DNA of 64,000 nt from Cadophora sp. MPI-SDFR-AT-0126. Its lineage: Eukaryota; Ascomycota; Leotiomycetes; Helotiales; Ploettnerulaceae. A model generated the notes under the pieces. The model worked only from the letters and a program-made list of their open reading frames with translations, was not told where the DNA came from and made no database searches. The translations under genes were made by a program, and so were the position numbers. Positions 9,534-21,851 of the stretch are shown here, one piece after another. Location of the stretch: NCBI GenBank assembly GCA_020747065.1, contig JAGMVK010000019.1, forward strand, positions 1,116,001 to 1,180,000, given 5' to 3'. Position 1 is the stretch's first letter. Every line of letters starts with the position of its first letter.

Positions 9534-12500
9534 CTAATTAGTAGTTAATACGTACTACAGAGTAGATAGGTTACGGTAAGAAAAGCGGTGACTTTAATGT
9601 TAAGTACTTAGCTGTACTTAATAGGTAACTTTTTGAAACTGAATTAATGAGTAGTGATTTAGGAGTAAGGGATAAGTATTATATTTGGATTATAAATCTT
9701 ATACACCTATATATATAATAATAGCGGCGATTCTTCTTCGATAATTATTAAGTTAATTACTTGACTCTAGCTAAAGAGCTTTTAAGTAAATAATACTATA
9801 TTCGGAAGACTACTGATTTAGATATGAACTATAGCTAAAGAAACACTAGCTATTTTAGATCGGGAAGAAAGAGTAGAGGGGGAAGAGGAAGCAGCGAAAG
9901 CAGTATAAATAGGGCTAAAGCTAGTAGAGGAATCACTAAAGGATCTAACGAAGCTTTTATAGGAGTTTTAGAAGCTCTTTTATAATAGTAGTAAGAAGGG
10001 CGAGTTCCTTTTCTAAGATTACTAAGAGTACTTTGGAAATTAGTCTCTATTTTATTTTTCTTAGATAAGGAAATTAGAGCGGATTATACTACAAGATATA
10101 TTATAAGCTAACAGTGTTTATATATAATAGGACAGAGCACTAGTATTTATTGCGTTAGCTTAGATAGCACGAGCTAAAGATAATATTTAGCTAGAGGATT
10201 AGTTGAGGTTATAGATTCAGAACGCTTCCGAGACGGTACTAGACTAGATTCGGAGCACTCACTAAGTGACGACCTTAACTACCTAAATACTTTACTAGAG
10301 AGTGCCTTTACTATATTAACGTAATAAATTAATAATAGTGATCGATTCTATTAAGTCGACTTCTCTAGAGGAGGAAGAGGGGATATACTAATGTATTTAA
10401 TTGAAAAGTAATTTCCTAAGGGCTAAGGTATCTTAGAGCTCAGATAATTTTACTACCTCTACTTATATAAAACTTACTATTCTAGATGACGATTTATATA
10501 GCGTAATACTACTAGTTCATATAAAGAGGGAGTTCTCATTTACTCCTGGGAAAGGACCCCTAAATACAGTACTAATATAGAGACTGAACGAGAATCTATT
10601 ACTAAATCCAGTGCTAATCCCGGATATATACCCGCGGGATGGGTCTTTGCCTTTATTTACGGGACCTAGACCTAACGGACTATATATAGAGTAGATATAA
10701 TTATCCTAGTATATCTAGGATATATTAATGCAGGGCTAATTAAAGTCCTTAGTAAGCCTTAGTAAAATATACATAAAAGAGCTTTAATATAGTAGGTCTA
10801 AAGACTACTTAGATAAGAAGCTATATATCTTTACTAACTTCTATTAAAAAGCCGGTATTAACTATGACATTTAGTACCGAGTATTTCCAACGATATTCTA
10901 AGACGGAGCAAGTTCGTATTATTATTAGTACCTATAGAATAAAGGGTATAAATTTAATAATCTTATTAAAGTAATACGTATTAACTTCGAGACAAAGGAG
11001 AGAGCTAACTAATTCCTTAGCTATTGGTTTAGCCTGACTTTCTTGTTATTTCAAATCAAGCCTTACTAGAAGGGTAGGCTAATTTTAGCTTAGTTAGAGA
11101 GCTTCGCTAGAGAATTATAAAGTATTTAACTTAGCCTTAAAGATGATAATATATGAAATAATAAGATATTACGCGATAAGCTTATATAGGGAGTATCTGG
11201 AAACCTATTCTTCAAGATAGCGTTGTTTTAAGCACTACTTATATTCCCTATATTAATAGATAGTCTTTACACGGCTTTAAGTGTAGAAATAACCTATGAG
11301 TTAGGATTACAAGTAGGAAAATATACTAGGTTAGGGCCGAATTACTATTATTCTTACGTAGTAGATAGAAGAGCCCTTTATTTAGATCGAAGGATGAAGT
11401 TTTCAGTAGGTAATAAACGTAGAATTAAATTCCAGCTTAAACTAAGTTATATAGAGTGTATTATCTGTAAGAAGATAGATTACTATAGTAACTATTATTC
11501 TAATAAGGAGTAGAGAGTATTAAAGGTAAAGTACTTTATTAAGCGTAAAGCAGAAGGTATAAAGGCAATTAACGATTCTTTTAAGGCTTACTTAGCGTAT
11601 ACTAAGGGAATCGGATTAGATTTAGATTAGAACTAAGGAGATCTCGGAATTTAGGAAGATAATCTAGATTCCTAGGATTTTAATACTTTATTATATTCTA
11701 ATAATTTATTAATTAGTTTCAATAGCGGGAATAAAGATAGAAAGGCTTTTTTTACAACTGTATTTATAGTAAGTAAGGCAGAATATAATATACGAGACGT
11801 TATAAAAAGGCTTAATAAATAGAAGGCGTTATATGTACTAGAGAGTAGAATTTAAAAACTACCCTAGGAAGAGAGGTATATAACGTAATAGATAGATCGA
11901 TTCTTTTAAGGTCTTCTTATTAATATAGGAGCGTCTAGTAAGAACATAGGAGGTATTAATTAATTACGTACGTTACAGCGAGTTCGGAATATTAAGTACA
12001 ATACTAGTTAATTAGGTAAGAGTCGGATCCAATTCAGAGCCGGTTCTTATACCTCCCTAGGGATTACTACAGTAGATACCCCAGTTAGGGTTTTAGACTT
12101 CCATATTATGGATATAAACGTGCTATTCTTAGTGTGTTTATAATAGCTAGATAAGATAAGTGTGTACTACGATAACCTATAGAATATATTAATTTAGGGA
12201 AATAAGAGGTACTTAATTATGCGAAAGAAGAAATACTTATAGCTTCTTTTAGACCAGTATTATTAATTAATTGAACCTTTAGTTAATATAATTAGCTAGT
12301 GCTATTTAATAGAGATAAAGATTCGTCGGCTTTATAAACGATTTAGCTACTTATTAGTACAATATCTGCAGCATTTATTAGACTAAGTTAGTTATAAGTC
12401 TGATTCTAATATTATATTATAAGTTAAAGAGATGTATAAGTACTACCAGAAATATGCAGACGCTTTATATAGGTTTAAATTTAAACTATAAGATAATATA

Positions 12501-12752
12501 GACTTTAATCACATAATTTACATTAATATTATATAGTTTAGAGAATAATATACACTTTATATAGTAGACGAGGCTATAGGATTCAGGGCTATAAAGCTAC
12601 TCCGAAAGCGCCCCAGTTCAGCTACAGCTCAGGCCACTTTTAACGTATTTAAGTTAGTATAGATGGATATATATATTAGACCCCTTGACTTTGTTATCTA
12701 TAATTATAGAACTAACTTTAACTCTATAGAGTTTTAGGGTACACTTAGGACT

Positions 12753-13010
12753 GTGGGGAGCACGCCTAAACTTATCCTAGTAGAGGTATACTACTTAATT
12801 AGTAAAGTAGAACAATATTATTGTTCACTCCGATATACTTATAAAATCGTTACGGAAGAGTACTTTAATATAAGTAATAAGGATCGCCTACAAATAGCTA
12901 TTAAAGCTATTAATAATATAGCTGGACTAAATAGCTTGATTCCTACGCTTCTTGTTTTCGGTACCTACTTAAAAATAACGGAAATAGATCCTCTAAACCT
13001 ATCTATCTAA
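12753..13010 (+). pseudogene. Copia integrase C-terminal fragment
   Basis: The only long stop-free stretch in the retrotransposon (85 codons, beginning at an ATG). It matches the end of fungal copia integrases (IAIKAINNIAGLNSLIPTLL). It is a surviving piece of the polyprotein rather than an independent gene. Translation continues beyond its stop in the same sense with further homologous residues. Confidence 0.7.
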
Positions 13011-16000
13011 TAACATGCGGAGACTATTAAGAGGGCTATAATAGAGGTGCGCTAAATACATGCGAAATAGTAAGTTAATAATGCGCTAGTAACTTGTAAC
13101 GGCCCTAGTATAACGCATATTTATGATCTTAAGCTTTAAGATCAAGTATTAGTCTAGTATGAAAAGAAGGGATGGAAGGGACCGTATACTTTCTTAGGAA
13201 TAAAGGGCGAAGTATATAAAATAAATATGGATAATAGTAGAACACGTATATTTCATTTAATATTAGTACGTTTATTTAAGACAGATATATCTGGCGTCGA
13301 ATAAAAGAAAGAAAAATTGCTAGATATGACCTGTAAGCCTAGCTTACTAATCCGAAAAGCCCCTGAAACTGCACTGAAACCCTCCCGAATCGCTATTAAA
13401 GTCCCATTTATAAAGCTAATTCCAGGACTACTAATAATTAATAATAATTATAATGCTGAAGTGTTTCTAACTGAGAAGGAGATAAGAGATTAAGAGCTAT
13501 TAATTAAGCTACACGTAGAGGGTAAGATTACTATACCTAGCTTACTATTTCAGTAATCTTGACGAACTAAGTACGAAGCTCTTATTAAGAGAGGTGTTTT
13601 TATACTGATTTCTAAAGGCGACTTTAAAGTAAGAAGCTACTATATCTTTAAATTAAGGATAGTAGATAAAGTGAAGGGTAAGGAGTCTGTAATACTATAT
13701 AAGAAATCAAGGCTTGTTATTTAATACTTTAATAATAAAGGTAAAAAGGAGATATTAACTTAGTCTCTTATTATTTAATAGGTAAGTCAGAGATTACTTA
13801 TTTCCTTAGTTATAATTATGAGGTACCCGAATTAGGTCCGAAAGGGGTCTAGTATACGTCTAGTAATTTAAGATATTACTTAGGCCTACGTCCAGTTAAT
13901 AATAAAACTTCTTTAGAATATCTTTATATGGCCGCTAGAAGAGATTGCAGATAAATTCCCCCCTAGTACGATATTCATAGTAATACTCCCTCTCTATAAT
14001 ATACTAGAATCCGGAAATTACTAATTCAATACCTACTATAAGTATTATATAGAAAGGCTCTAGATGAAAACGTTAATATACGACCCTTACTTGCTAATTA
14101 GTACTAAAGAAAGCCACGAGTTTAGAGTTATTAGAATACAAATAAATAATACTCTTATCCTTAGGGATAATGACTTCTTAGTAAGAGAGTAGGATAGGAT
14201 TACGGAAGCTAATTTCCTGACGAAGCCGATTTAGGTCCTACTCCCCTCTGAATCTATTACGTTTAATAGATGTACTATTACTTTAGATAGAGATAATATT
14301 TATATATCGCAGAAAGGGTAAGGAGTAAGGCTAGAATTAGTTAATATAAAAGCACTAGATTATAAGAAGGCCTACGTAGAGCAACGCGCTCGCGGAGCTT
14401 ATATTATAACGATTTACTAATCGGAAGCTAACTTTAATCTATTAGTAATAGCGTAATATTAGGATCTAATAATTAACGATACTAAAGCTTTAAACTAACG
14501 CCTTTAATAGCAGATGGATAACGCGAAGAGAGGTTTATAGTACATACTAGTTAATCTACGCTATACTAAACTTTATATCTTTATTAATAGATTATTTACT
14601 AATAATAAGGATCTAAGTTCTTAGATCGGGTTTCTAGTAGTAATTAGAATAGAAACAGAGGGGGATACGGAATTTATTCTCTCTGGCAATATTATTCATA
14701 TAAGCTCCATAAAGTGCAAGAGAGTAACGTGTACTATACTTACTTTGGAGCTATATGCTATAGTAATAGGAATTAATATATTAATTACCTTAGGAACTAC
14801 TATTAATATAGTAACGGATAAGCTTAGATTACTACAGATTCCCTATCTCTCTACGAGTGTATTATTAAGCTTAGCACCACGAAGGAGAAACGTTTAATAA
14901 TTAATATAATAGTAATTCGTTAATTATATAAGCGTAGGGAGTTAACGGAGATTCGATAGATTAATAGTACTCGTAATCCTACTAATACTATAATAAAAAT
15001 AACGCTAAATAGAGCTCTTTAAGAGCTAATTAATACTAATACCTTAACTATGAAGATAGAGGGTTAGGTTCAGAGGCTACTTAATATTAATTTAGAAGCT
15101 AGTTTAACTTATAATTTAGGCTTACGAATTAATAGTACTAATTTAGTGGAGTAACGGAGAGGTTTCAGATAAGGAGTGATTTTTCCTTTATTATAATTTC
15201 CTTATAACTCTTATTAATTACTTGCAATTATTTTCAGTTATATTTAAGATATAAAAGGAAGAACAAGTTTGATTTATAAGTAATTACCCTCTGATTTAAA
15301 GCACTAATAAGTAGCTTTACGATAATACTCTAATAGGGACTAAGTGCTGGTTTCACTACAGGGGGTTATTCCTGTATATCGGTATGAAGAAAGTACTACT
15401 ACGAAGAACTAACTACGAAGCCTTTCCGAAACAGGGCTTATTTCTCTATTTATAAGTAGTACCTAGATTAACTAGTATATTACTAGATTCCTTCTCCCTT
15501 ACGCTATCTAGGCGACTTCTACCCTGATTTCTCTTTACCTAAAGGCTTAAACCTTCTTTATCTCTATCTTTATTATCCCCCGTAGGGGTCTTACGCTTAA
15601 TACTACTACGACGAGATATAACGGAAACTATAGCCTTCTTAACCTGCTTCTCTATATAGGAGAGGATCTGCCCGTAGTCCTATAGAAGTTTTAACTGGAT
15701 AAGAACCGGAGTATATTTAGTGAAGATTCAGAATAAAAGAAAAGGGGATTACTTACGAATTAACTTTAGGTAAGATCCGCTATCCTAGTACGGAGAGCAC
15801 GAGTCTTCTCTAATAACGCTAAACTTATCTTATCCTAAGTCTTTAGTAGCTCGGTAGCTATAACCCGGAGTTCTACATTAATAGCTGTAGCGGTAGCAGA
15901 GACGGCAGTAGTATCCTCACTAGTAAGGGTATAGGTGAGTTCTTAGTACTTAGTATCTAAGAACCAGGGGATCTATAAATAGGTTAGTTACGGATTATAT

Positions 16001-16690
16001 TCGGGGTAGTTCAGAATTTAGGATTAGGAAAAGGGAGGGGGGGTACCTACGGGATTATATAGGGATTTCTTTTTAGTATAGTATGAGTATTTCTTGCTCT
16101 TTTGCTTATTAAAGGAGTAGACGTAGTTCGATTTCTTTGCTAGGAGTCGGATGTAACGGATGTAGTAGTTTTAGTGGGTAGTAGCGAGAGCTCCGAATAG
16201 TATTAGTGCAGGCACTATTTGTATTAGTATCTGTTTTACTACTGAATTACCTACGATTCTTTTAAATTTCTATACTTACTTTTGCTTATTTAATTTAGTA
16301 CAGATTACAGTAAAATATTAGCGAATATCTCTCGAGATTAAAGGTTTATACACTTATAAGTGGTTCTTTGATGTTTACTTAAGGAAAGAGAGCTTTAGAA
16401 TAGAGAGAGATCTTGGTTTTATATAGTTAGCAATGGCCTTACTTAGTATTTGTTTACTTGCTATTGTCTTCTGATAGGCCGCATTAACTACTTTCGACGT
16501 ATAGCTTTCAGGCTATAATCGGAGGTCTTTCGGACTATAGTACTTCCGTGGCTCCGTACTTGGTACACTTATTTTACCTTCTTTGCCTATATGGTCACTC
16601 TTTGCAACTTTTTTTTACAATTGGAATAGAGATTCGCTTCTATAATAGAGATTCACTTGGAAACTGTCTTTCCAAAAGAAGATTTGCCGG

Positions 16691-16905
16691 TATTAGTTCA
16701 TAGGCCTATATAGGACATGTCTCAGCTAGAATAGGGGGTAGGACCACTTGCGGAGGCGATTCGGTGGCGTTTTGGAGGTAGTATATAGTCTAGTATCTCC
16801 CGCCCCCTCTTAGAAATACACAGATTTTCCACACTATTAAGCTTGATATGCATATACATGATATTTACGTTTGATTCTTGGCTTATATTCGGTATTGAAC
16901 CGACA
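16691..16905 (+). repeat. 3' LTR of copia-type element (215 bases)
   Basis: Begins TATTAGTTCATAGG (RIP-mutated form of TGTTGGTCCACAGG) and ends ACCGACA, followed by the ATACT target duplication. Overall it is less mutated than the 5' LTR toward its 3' end. Confidence 0.88.
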
Positions 16906-16910
16906 ATACT
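16906..16910. repeat. Target site duplication ATACT (right)
   Basis: Second copy of the five-base duplication that brackets the copia element. Confidence 0.85.
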
Positions 16911-17987
16911 GGATTTTACTATATATATGCCTGTAGCCCCCTAACCTCTCTCTCTCCTGTATATTAAAAGCTTAATATTAGTAAAGAGGTTATCGAGGTA
17001 AATAACGTAGCCTTAACTTTGATTTGGAAGCCTCTCTATTAGGTAAGTAATAATAACTAAGGATATATTAATTCTAAGAGCATGTAATTAAGGCACTTTC
17101 CAAGGACCTTTCTTTTCGAGTTCCGGATTACTTATTTTGCTTCCTTTTTTATAGAAAACCTAATTAAAAAAGTAGTCCTAGACTCTAAGGACCTATATCT
17201 TATAACCTCGATTAATCAACTTCTTAGGTACCTTAAGAGTATTAAAAGAGTAGCCTTAGAATCGGCTCATAGCTTTATTAATAGCTATATCCTATTTAGG
17301 AAGCTAAAGAGTATAAGAGGTATCCTAAATATAGGTATTTAAAGGCTCTAACTATCTAAAGTATTAATCCAGTACTCGGATTAAAGAATTAAGGGTGTAC
17401 CCTATTAAAAATAGCCTTAAATTAATAGCCCGGATCTGCTGAAGCTAGTCGGAATACTGTATAGATAGCCTGAAACCTCCGAAGGCTTATGATATCCAAA
17501 ATAAAATAAGCCGGCCTAATTCCGGATCTAGAGGCCTAATAATCTAATATCTAGTTTTTTACGTGGATTCCTATATATATACGGATTCCTAGGTATCTAT
17601 ATACTTCAAGTATAATTATAAGGTGCTATTCTTGTATCCGGGTATACAGGAGTAGCTTTAGATTATCTATTTAAGCCTAGAAATCTATATCCTTTCGTTA
17701 ATTTATATTCTTATAAAGAATTCGGATCTGTTCCTCTGGAAAAAACAATAAAAACAATCCCTAGGTATTAATAAGGGTAATATCCGGAGGGAGGGAAATC
17801 AAGAAAGAAAAGTAGGGTAAATCTATAAGTATAAACCCTATACTAACTCACTCTTCGAGTAGTAAATTAGGACAAGTAGTTGTAAAATCGGTAAAATCAG
17901 TAATAACGTTTTTTATTAATTTACATGGCATTTTATATAGTAATCAATAATAATTATTTAGTTTATTTACGTCTTTGTTTACCCTGA

Positions 17988-18041
17988 ATTTTGGTGGGGA
18001 GCCCGCCAAGGCACTAAAAGTGACACCGCCACTTGAGGGGA
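17988..18041 (-). repeat. Right terminal inverted repeat
   Basis: A 54-base arm, inverted relative to 8414-8476. It runs ATTTTGG to CTTGAGGGGA and is followed by TA. It marks the abrupt end of the RIP block; GC content recovers immediately. Confidence 0.65.
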
Positions 18042-18043
18042 TA

Positions 18044-18751
18044 CACGGCCAATTTAGTGGGGCAAGCTAGGCTGTACCTCAGGCTCTCAGGGTTGCGGGT
18101 CAGGTCATATCGACAGGAGCCCCTTCAGGTTGTTTCATGGGCAGAATCTCTCGAACAAACGACATCAGGCATTCGATGTTGAGGCTTCGCAAAGAGTAAC
18201 GACATAAAAGCATGCGAATGGGGTCTCACAGCCTCCTTACATACAACGGCAACATGCAGCTGACAGTCCCAGATTATGACCCGTGAACGCGGACATCGTG
18301 GATTGGTGATTAACAACTTGGAATTGTGTTTGTTGGGTATGGCTTTTGGTCTCTTGGGTCCAAGTATAGAACGGGCCATCTATGTGAAGTAAACAGCGAC
18401 AAATCATCTGGCGATGAATTCGAGATACACTTGTGGCAGTTTCTATCGTCGTGACGAGATCTCATCCTTGGGTCTAAGATTGCCGGATCTATCATGATGC
18501 AGGCATCAACATGAGAACGAGGCAAGTTGGAAGAGGCCCTACCCCCACCAAATTCCGAGATACAAGTGTTCTCTGCTTGCAAAAGACTCAACTACGCAGA
18601 ATCCGTGATGCCTGCCTGTTCTCGCGATATGTCAATTCGGAACAAGATTTGAATAGGTGTCCCTTTCCAATTTTATTCAGTTAAGACATGACTTGATCTC
18701 CCATTCTTTCAGTTTTCGTACAAGAACTTTGAAATATCTTTCGTTTCCACT
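18044..18751. other. Intergenic, no gene recognised
   Basis: GC-balanced sequence between the RIP block and the next gene. Two overlapping minus-strand open frames of 84 and 93 codons have no recognisable features. Confidence 0.45.
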
Positions 18752-19035
18752 TCACATCAAGCCACCGTATTCCTTCCCTTCCTCATCTAACTTCCTCTCC
18801 TCAGCCATATAGTCCTTGAACTTCTCTCTCTCAGTCTCCTTACGCGGCTGTTGTTGTGCTTGGCCCTGAGCGGCTTGTTGTTGGCCGCTAGTAGCCTGCT
18901 CGCCTTCCTTATGGTGACCGTGGTGGAAGATCTTGTCTACCAACCCTTCCTTCTTTTCTCCTGCTTGTTGTTCTGGTGGTTTTCTTAGCTCGATGCACTC
19001 GGACTGATTGAGATGGGAGGTTACATACCGGGCAT
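18752..19035 (-). CDS. Small hydrophilic protein, 75 aa, unknown function
   Basis: Model complement(join(18752..18972, 19029..19035)). A 7-base first exon (ATG CCC G) is joined across a 56-base intron (donor GTATGT, acceptor CACCAG) to a 221-base exon, giving 75 residues in frame. The open frame itself has only a TTG near its start, so an upstream ATG exon is needed and this splice supplies it. The protein is entirely hydrophilic. It has a His-rich HHGHHKEGE motif, a Gln/Ala-rich middle, a charged EREKFKDYMAEERK helix and a C-terminal EYGGLM. I have a general impression of similar short proteins in other filamentous fungi but know no function. Confidence 0.6.
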
Positions 19036-19916
19036 GATGATGTTGTGTTTTGATCAGATGTGTCGTTTTGAAGGTATTATTTTTGTCTCTTCTTTTTCGC
19101 GCAATGCTATTGTGCTCAATACTTTCATTTCCGTTCTTATATATATATCCTTCTCTTCATGTGGATATCAACGCGGGGTAAGCATTATCTTGCGTCATGT
19201 CCCTTCCCTCTCGGGGCCGAATATCTGAAGTCGGGAAGCCTAGCACATATCATCTCCTGATTTGCAGATGCTAGCGAGCATTCGTTTGCTTCAAGCAACG
19301 CCGGTTGCTATCTAGGTTTTAGTCTACGAAATTCATTCGTCGGAACTTCAGTACCGTTCAAGCTTTCATTGGCAATGACAATCTCTTCACGTAAATCGCT
19401 TTCATGTGCCGGCGGGGTCGTAGATCGGAAACCACTCAACTATTTTAATCTTCAACTGGCGGGTCTAGCATGAATTGTTGCAGTAGGACTATGAGATTCT
19501 GGTGCAAGTTTGCTACCTAAGTCCTGGCTTCTCTTATCTCACCAGGCTCGAAAATTGGCTCAGCATCAAAAAGCTATGAAGGTCTGTGCGCACCCACTTC
19601 CCTAGCCTCACATTAGAAATAAATGGGGCAGTCGAACACCAGGCAACCTATCGGTCATGAAGATGAACTGATGAACTGTGATCTGGAAGCCTTTGACGAT
19701 TTCCTGAAGTGTTCTTAGGTCGAGATGCTGGGAATGCTGTGCGAATTGATAAACATTCCGACATCACAACACTCTAGCAAGGTGGTCTAGAAAGAATGAG
19801 AATCGTTGCTAAATCACCCGGTAGTCAAGTCGGCAGTTTTGTATTTGAACCCGTTCAATCCTCCATCCTTGGTCAATCTCGACTCCCCATCCTCACGATC
19901 AACCGCCCCAGCCAAC
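19036..19916. other. Intergenic, no gene recognised
   Basis: About 0.9 kb holding the promoter of the small hydrophilic gene and the 3' flank of the NmrA-like gene. A TATATATATCC stretch near 19140 lies about 100 bases upstream of the small gene. Plus-strand open frames over 19796-20104 are antisense shadows of the reductase. Confidence 0.45.
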
Positions 19917-21307
19917 CTACGGACGTCCACCCCAAGTCCTCTCCAAGAAATGCTCCAGACTCTCAAACTCATAATTCTTCAACAAGCGATTCCACTCATC
20001 ACTCACCATCCACGACTCATGTATGCCGCAAAGCAAGAAGCCCGTCAACACCATCTTTGAGAAGAACTCGATCTGTTCTGGCTTCAGCCCTCGAGCATTC
20101 ATAGTCGGGATCCAATCCGATTTGATATCCCCGGCGCGGACATCAGACTCCTTCAATGTCGTGATGGGCCACGGTTTGCCTCCTAGTAGAGTGTCAGCTC
20201 TGCCGTTGTGAATATAAAGCCGAAGGGTGGTTTTGAAGGGGTAGGAAAAACATACCTCTAATCTTCTCCCCCAATGCAATGAACTCCGAAGTTTTCAATG
20301 TCGTACCCACCATACCTCCAACGACAGGCCACTCCCCATCGAATTCCACAGCTCGCGCCACCACCTCCGCCACATCCTTGACGCTCGTGAGCGTAATGCG
20401 TGGATCGGTGCCTTCGAGGACGATGGCGCGGCGGTTGGGGAGGTCGAGCGCGATTTCGAGCGGGGAGATGTATCTGCTGGATGTGTTGGGGGGCGCGATA
20501 TAGTCTGATATGAAGCCGGGTTGGAAGAGCGTGTGTTCGAGGACCTGAGAGAAGTCAAATTGGGTGGGTCATGGAAGGGTGAGGGGAGGTAGACCTTTTT
20601 GTCTTTGTTGATCTCGGCCAGGTAAGCTCGAATGTTGCCTTTTTCCGCATACCAAGGGATATCTTCGAAGTTCGAGCTGTTTTCAGATCAGCGCCCGAAT
20701 CACGTATCACGAGTATTTTGACTTTTCCGCATCACCGTCGCAGCCATCGACGGCATCCCGAGACCAGTGATGTGAAATACAAAATCGGAACTCACGTCGA
20801 CCATTCATTGGGCGCGAACCTCTTCACGCCGGCAGCGACACTCGCATCAATAAGCGCCTTCTGAATCACACTTCCTATATCTTCGTGTGCGGCGCCGAAA
20901 GAGAGGACGACATCCACACCTTTCAGAATGTCGGTAAGTTGGGGGACAGAGCTGTAGTCGGTCTGTGCCCAGGTTACTCCAGGACGGGAGTCAGACTCGT
21001 GAGCCTGGAGATGATCAGTGGGTGGGTTTTTTGTGTTAGGTAGAGAAAGAGAGGTGTTCGAATGAGATAGATTATGTGGATGAGAGAAGAGAGGAGCCGT
21101 ACCTTGCGAGAAAGAATTAAGATCTCATGCTTATTCCTCGCGACTAGGACGTCGAGGATCTCGCTTGCGATTTCTGCGTCGTTAGGTCAGCTTAGATTTA
21201 TAAATATGACATCCGGGAGATGGAAACGTTGAGGAGAAGCCGAATGAGTAAAAGAGCATGCGAGAATACATACGGCCAGAGCCACCTGCCATAGCGATTT
21301 TAACCAT
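19917..21307 (-). CDS. NmrA-like NAD(P)-binding reductase, six exons, 316 aa
   Basis: Spliced complement(join(19917..20182, 20256..20544, 20596..20676, 20796..21004, 21103..21173, 21274..21307)); the exon starting at 20676 can end at 20595 or 20596 depending on the donor, and 20595 keeps the frame (951 nt, 316 residues). The product opens with MVKIAMAGGSGQIASEIL, a Rossmann fold with the GGxGxxxxxI dinucleotide motif of the NmrA/isoflavone-reductase family. Further family features follow: VVLSFGAAH, AGVKRFAPNEWS, and a DVAEVVARA helix. The Lys usually used for catalysis in PCBER-type enzymes is not obvious. Likely an NAD(P)H-dependent reductase of small aromatics, or a redox-sensing NmrA relative. 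The donor of intron 4 (GTCTAC) is weak. Confidence 0.82.
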
Positions 21308-21851
21308 CTTTCCGGTCTTGGGAACTGTTTTGCACCCTAATTTGGGAGTGTGAAAGGTTTGAATGAAACTGAGCTTTAAATGCGTATGGATTTACGAAGA
21401 TAGAGTGTGATTATGAATGCTAGAGAAGGACCTCGAAAAGCAAGCAGGATATTCAACTATTTATCTTCGACTCCTCCTGTTCGATTCTCCATTTCTAGCA
21501 TTAAATCACGATTTATCAGCGGTCATCATGAACGCCTCATCGCATCACGAATCGCCGTACCAAAACGGTGTTTTTGTTCTCCCGAACATTGTTTGAAGCT
21601 CCCGAACTCAGTGGCATTGATTGGGTAGTTTGCCGAGAAATGGACTAAAACCATGTTTGCCCCTCGGGAAGGGTGGGGAGTTTTGTCAGCTGTGCTCCCG
21701 TGCACGTGATAGTGGCTTATCTCAGCCGGATCAACTTCAAGATTCGTGGACCAAAACCACGAAATCGAGACCAGAACCATCATCATCGTTCCCCAGAATC
21801 GGAGTTCCAGTCACCCCTACTCGAAATCCCGTGCTCAAACACAGACTCGAT
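21308..21851. other. Divergent promoter region, reductase / OrsD-like gene
   Basis: About 0.54 kb between the start codons of the minus-strand reductase and the plus-strand OrsD-like gene. The plus frame is open back to 21621, but its first codon there is TTG and the first ATG is 21852. Confidence 0.45.

Larger units (their letters stand above)
9319..16905 (+). mobile_element. Ty1/copia-type LTR retrotransposon, RIP-inactivated
   Basis: A 7587-base element with 215-base LTRs and a perfect ATACT duplication. Plus-strand translation, reading through many TAA/TAG codons, gives decayed domains in copia order. A gag-like part with a damaged CxxC zinc-knuckle remnant lies near 11457. Integrase C-terminal sequence follows at about 12750-13010 (the open stretch reading IAIKAINNIAG and PTLLVFGTY). 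Reverse transcriptase is at about 13550-14300, and RNase H at about 14470-14830 (LTLELYAIVIGINI). Integrase before RT is the copia order. About 1.5 kb between RNase H and the 3' LTR is extra and holds what may be a decayed minus-strand frame. Stops are almost all TAA/TAG, as C-to-T change of CAA/CAG and TGG codons would produce. Confidence 0.8.
8412..18043. mobile_element. RIP-decayed TIR element split by a copia insertion
   Basis: The two ends of this AT-rich block are inverted copies: left 8414-8476 begins TCCCCTCAAGTGGC, right 17988-18041 ends GCCACTTGAGGGGA, and both inner parts share the strings GTCACTTTTAG and ACCAAAAT in matching order. A TA dinucleotide lies directly outside each end (8412-8413, 18042-18043), as for elements that duplicate a TA target (Tc1/mariner/pogo types). 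Removing the nested retrotransposon leaves about 2.0 kb, the usual size of such transposons. The inside is so mutated that I could not recognise a transposase in any frame, so the superfamily is an inference from ends, target and size. Confidence 0.55.

Noticed and set aside
9540..10100. Primer binding site of the copia element
   Set aside because: The bases after the 5' LTR are too RIP-altered to match a tRNA 3' end with confidence.
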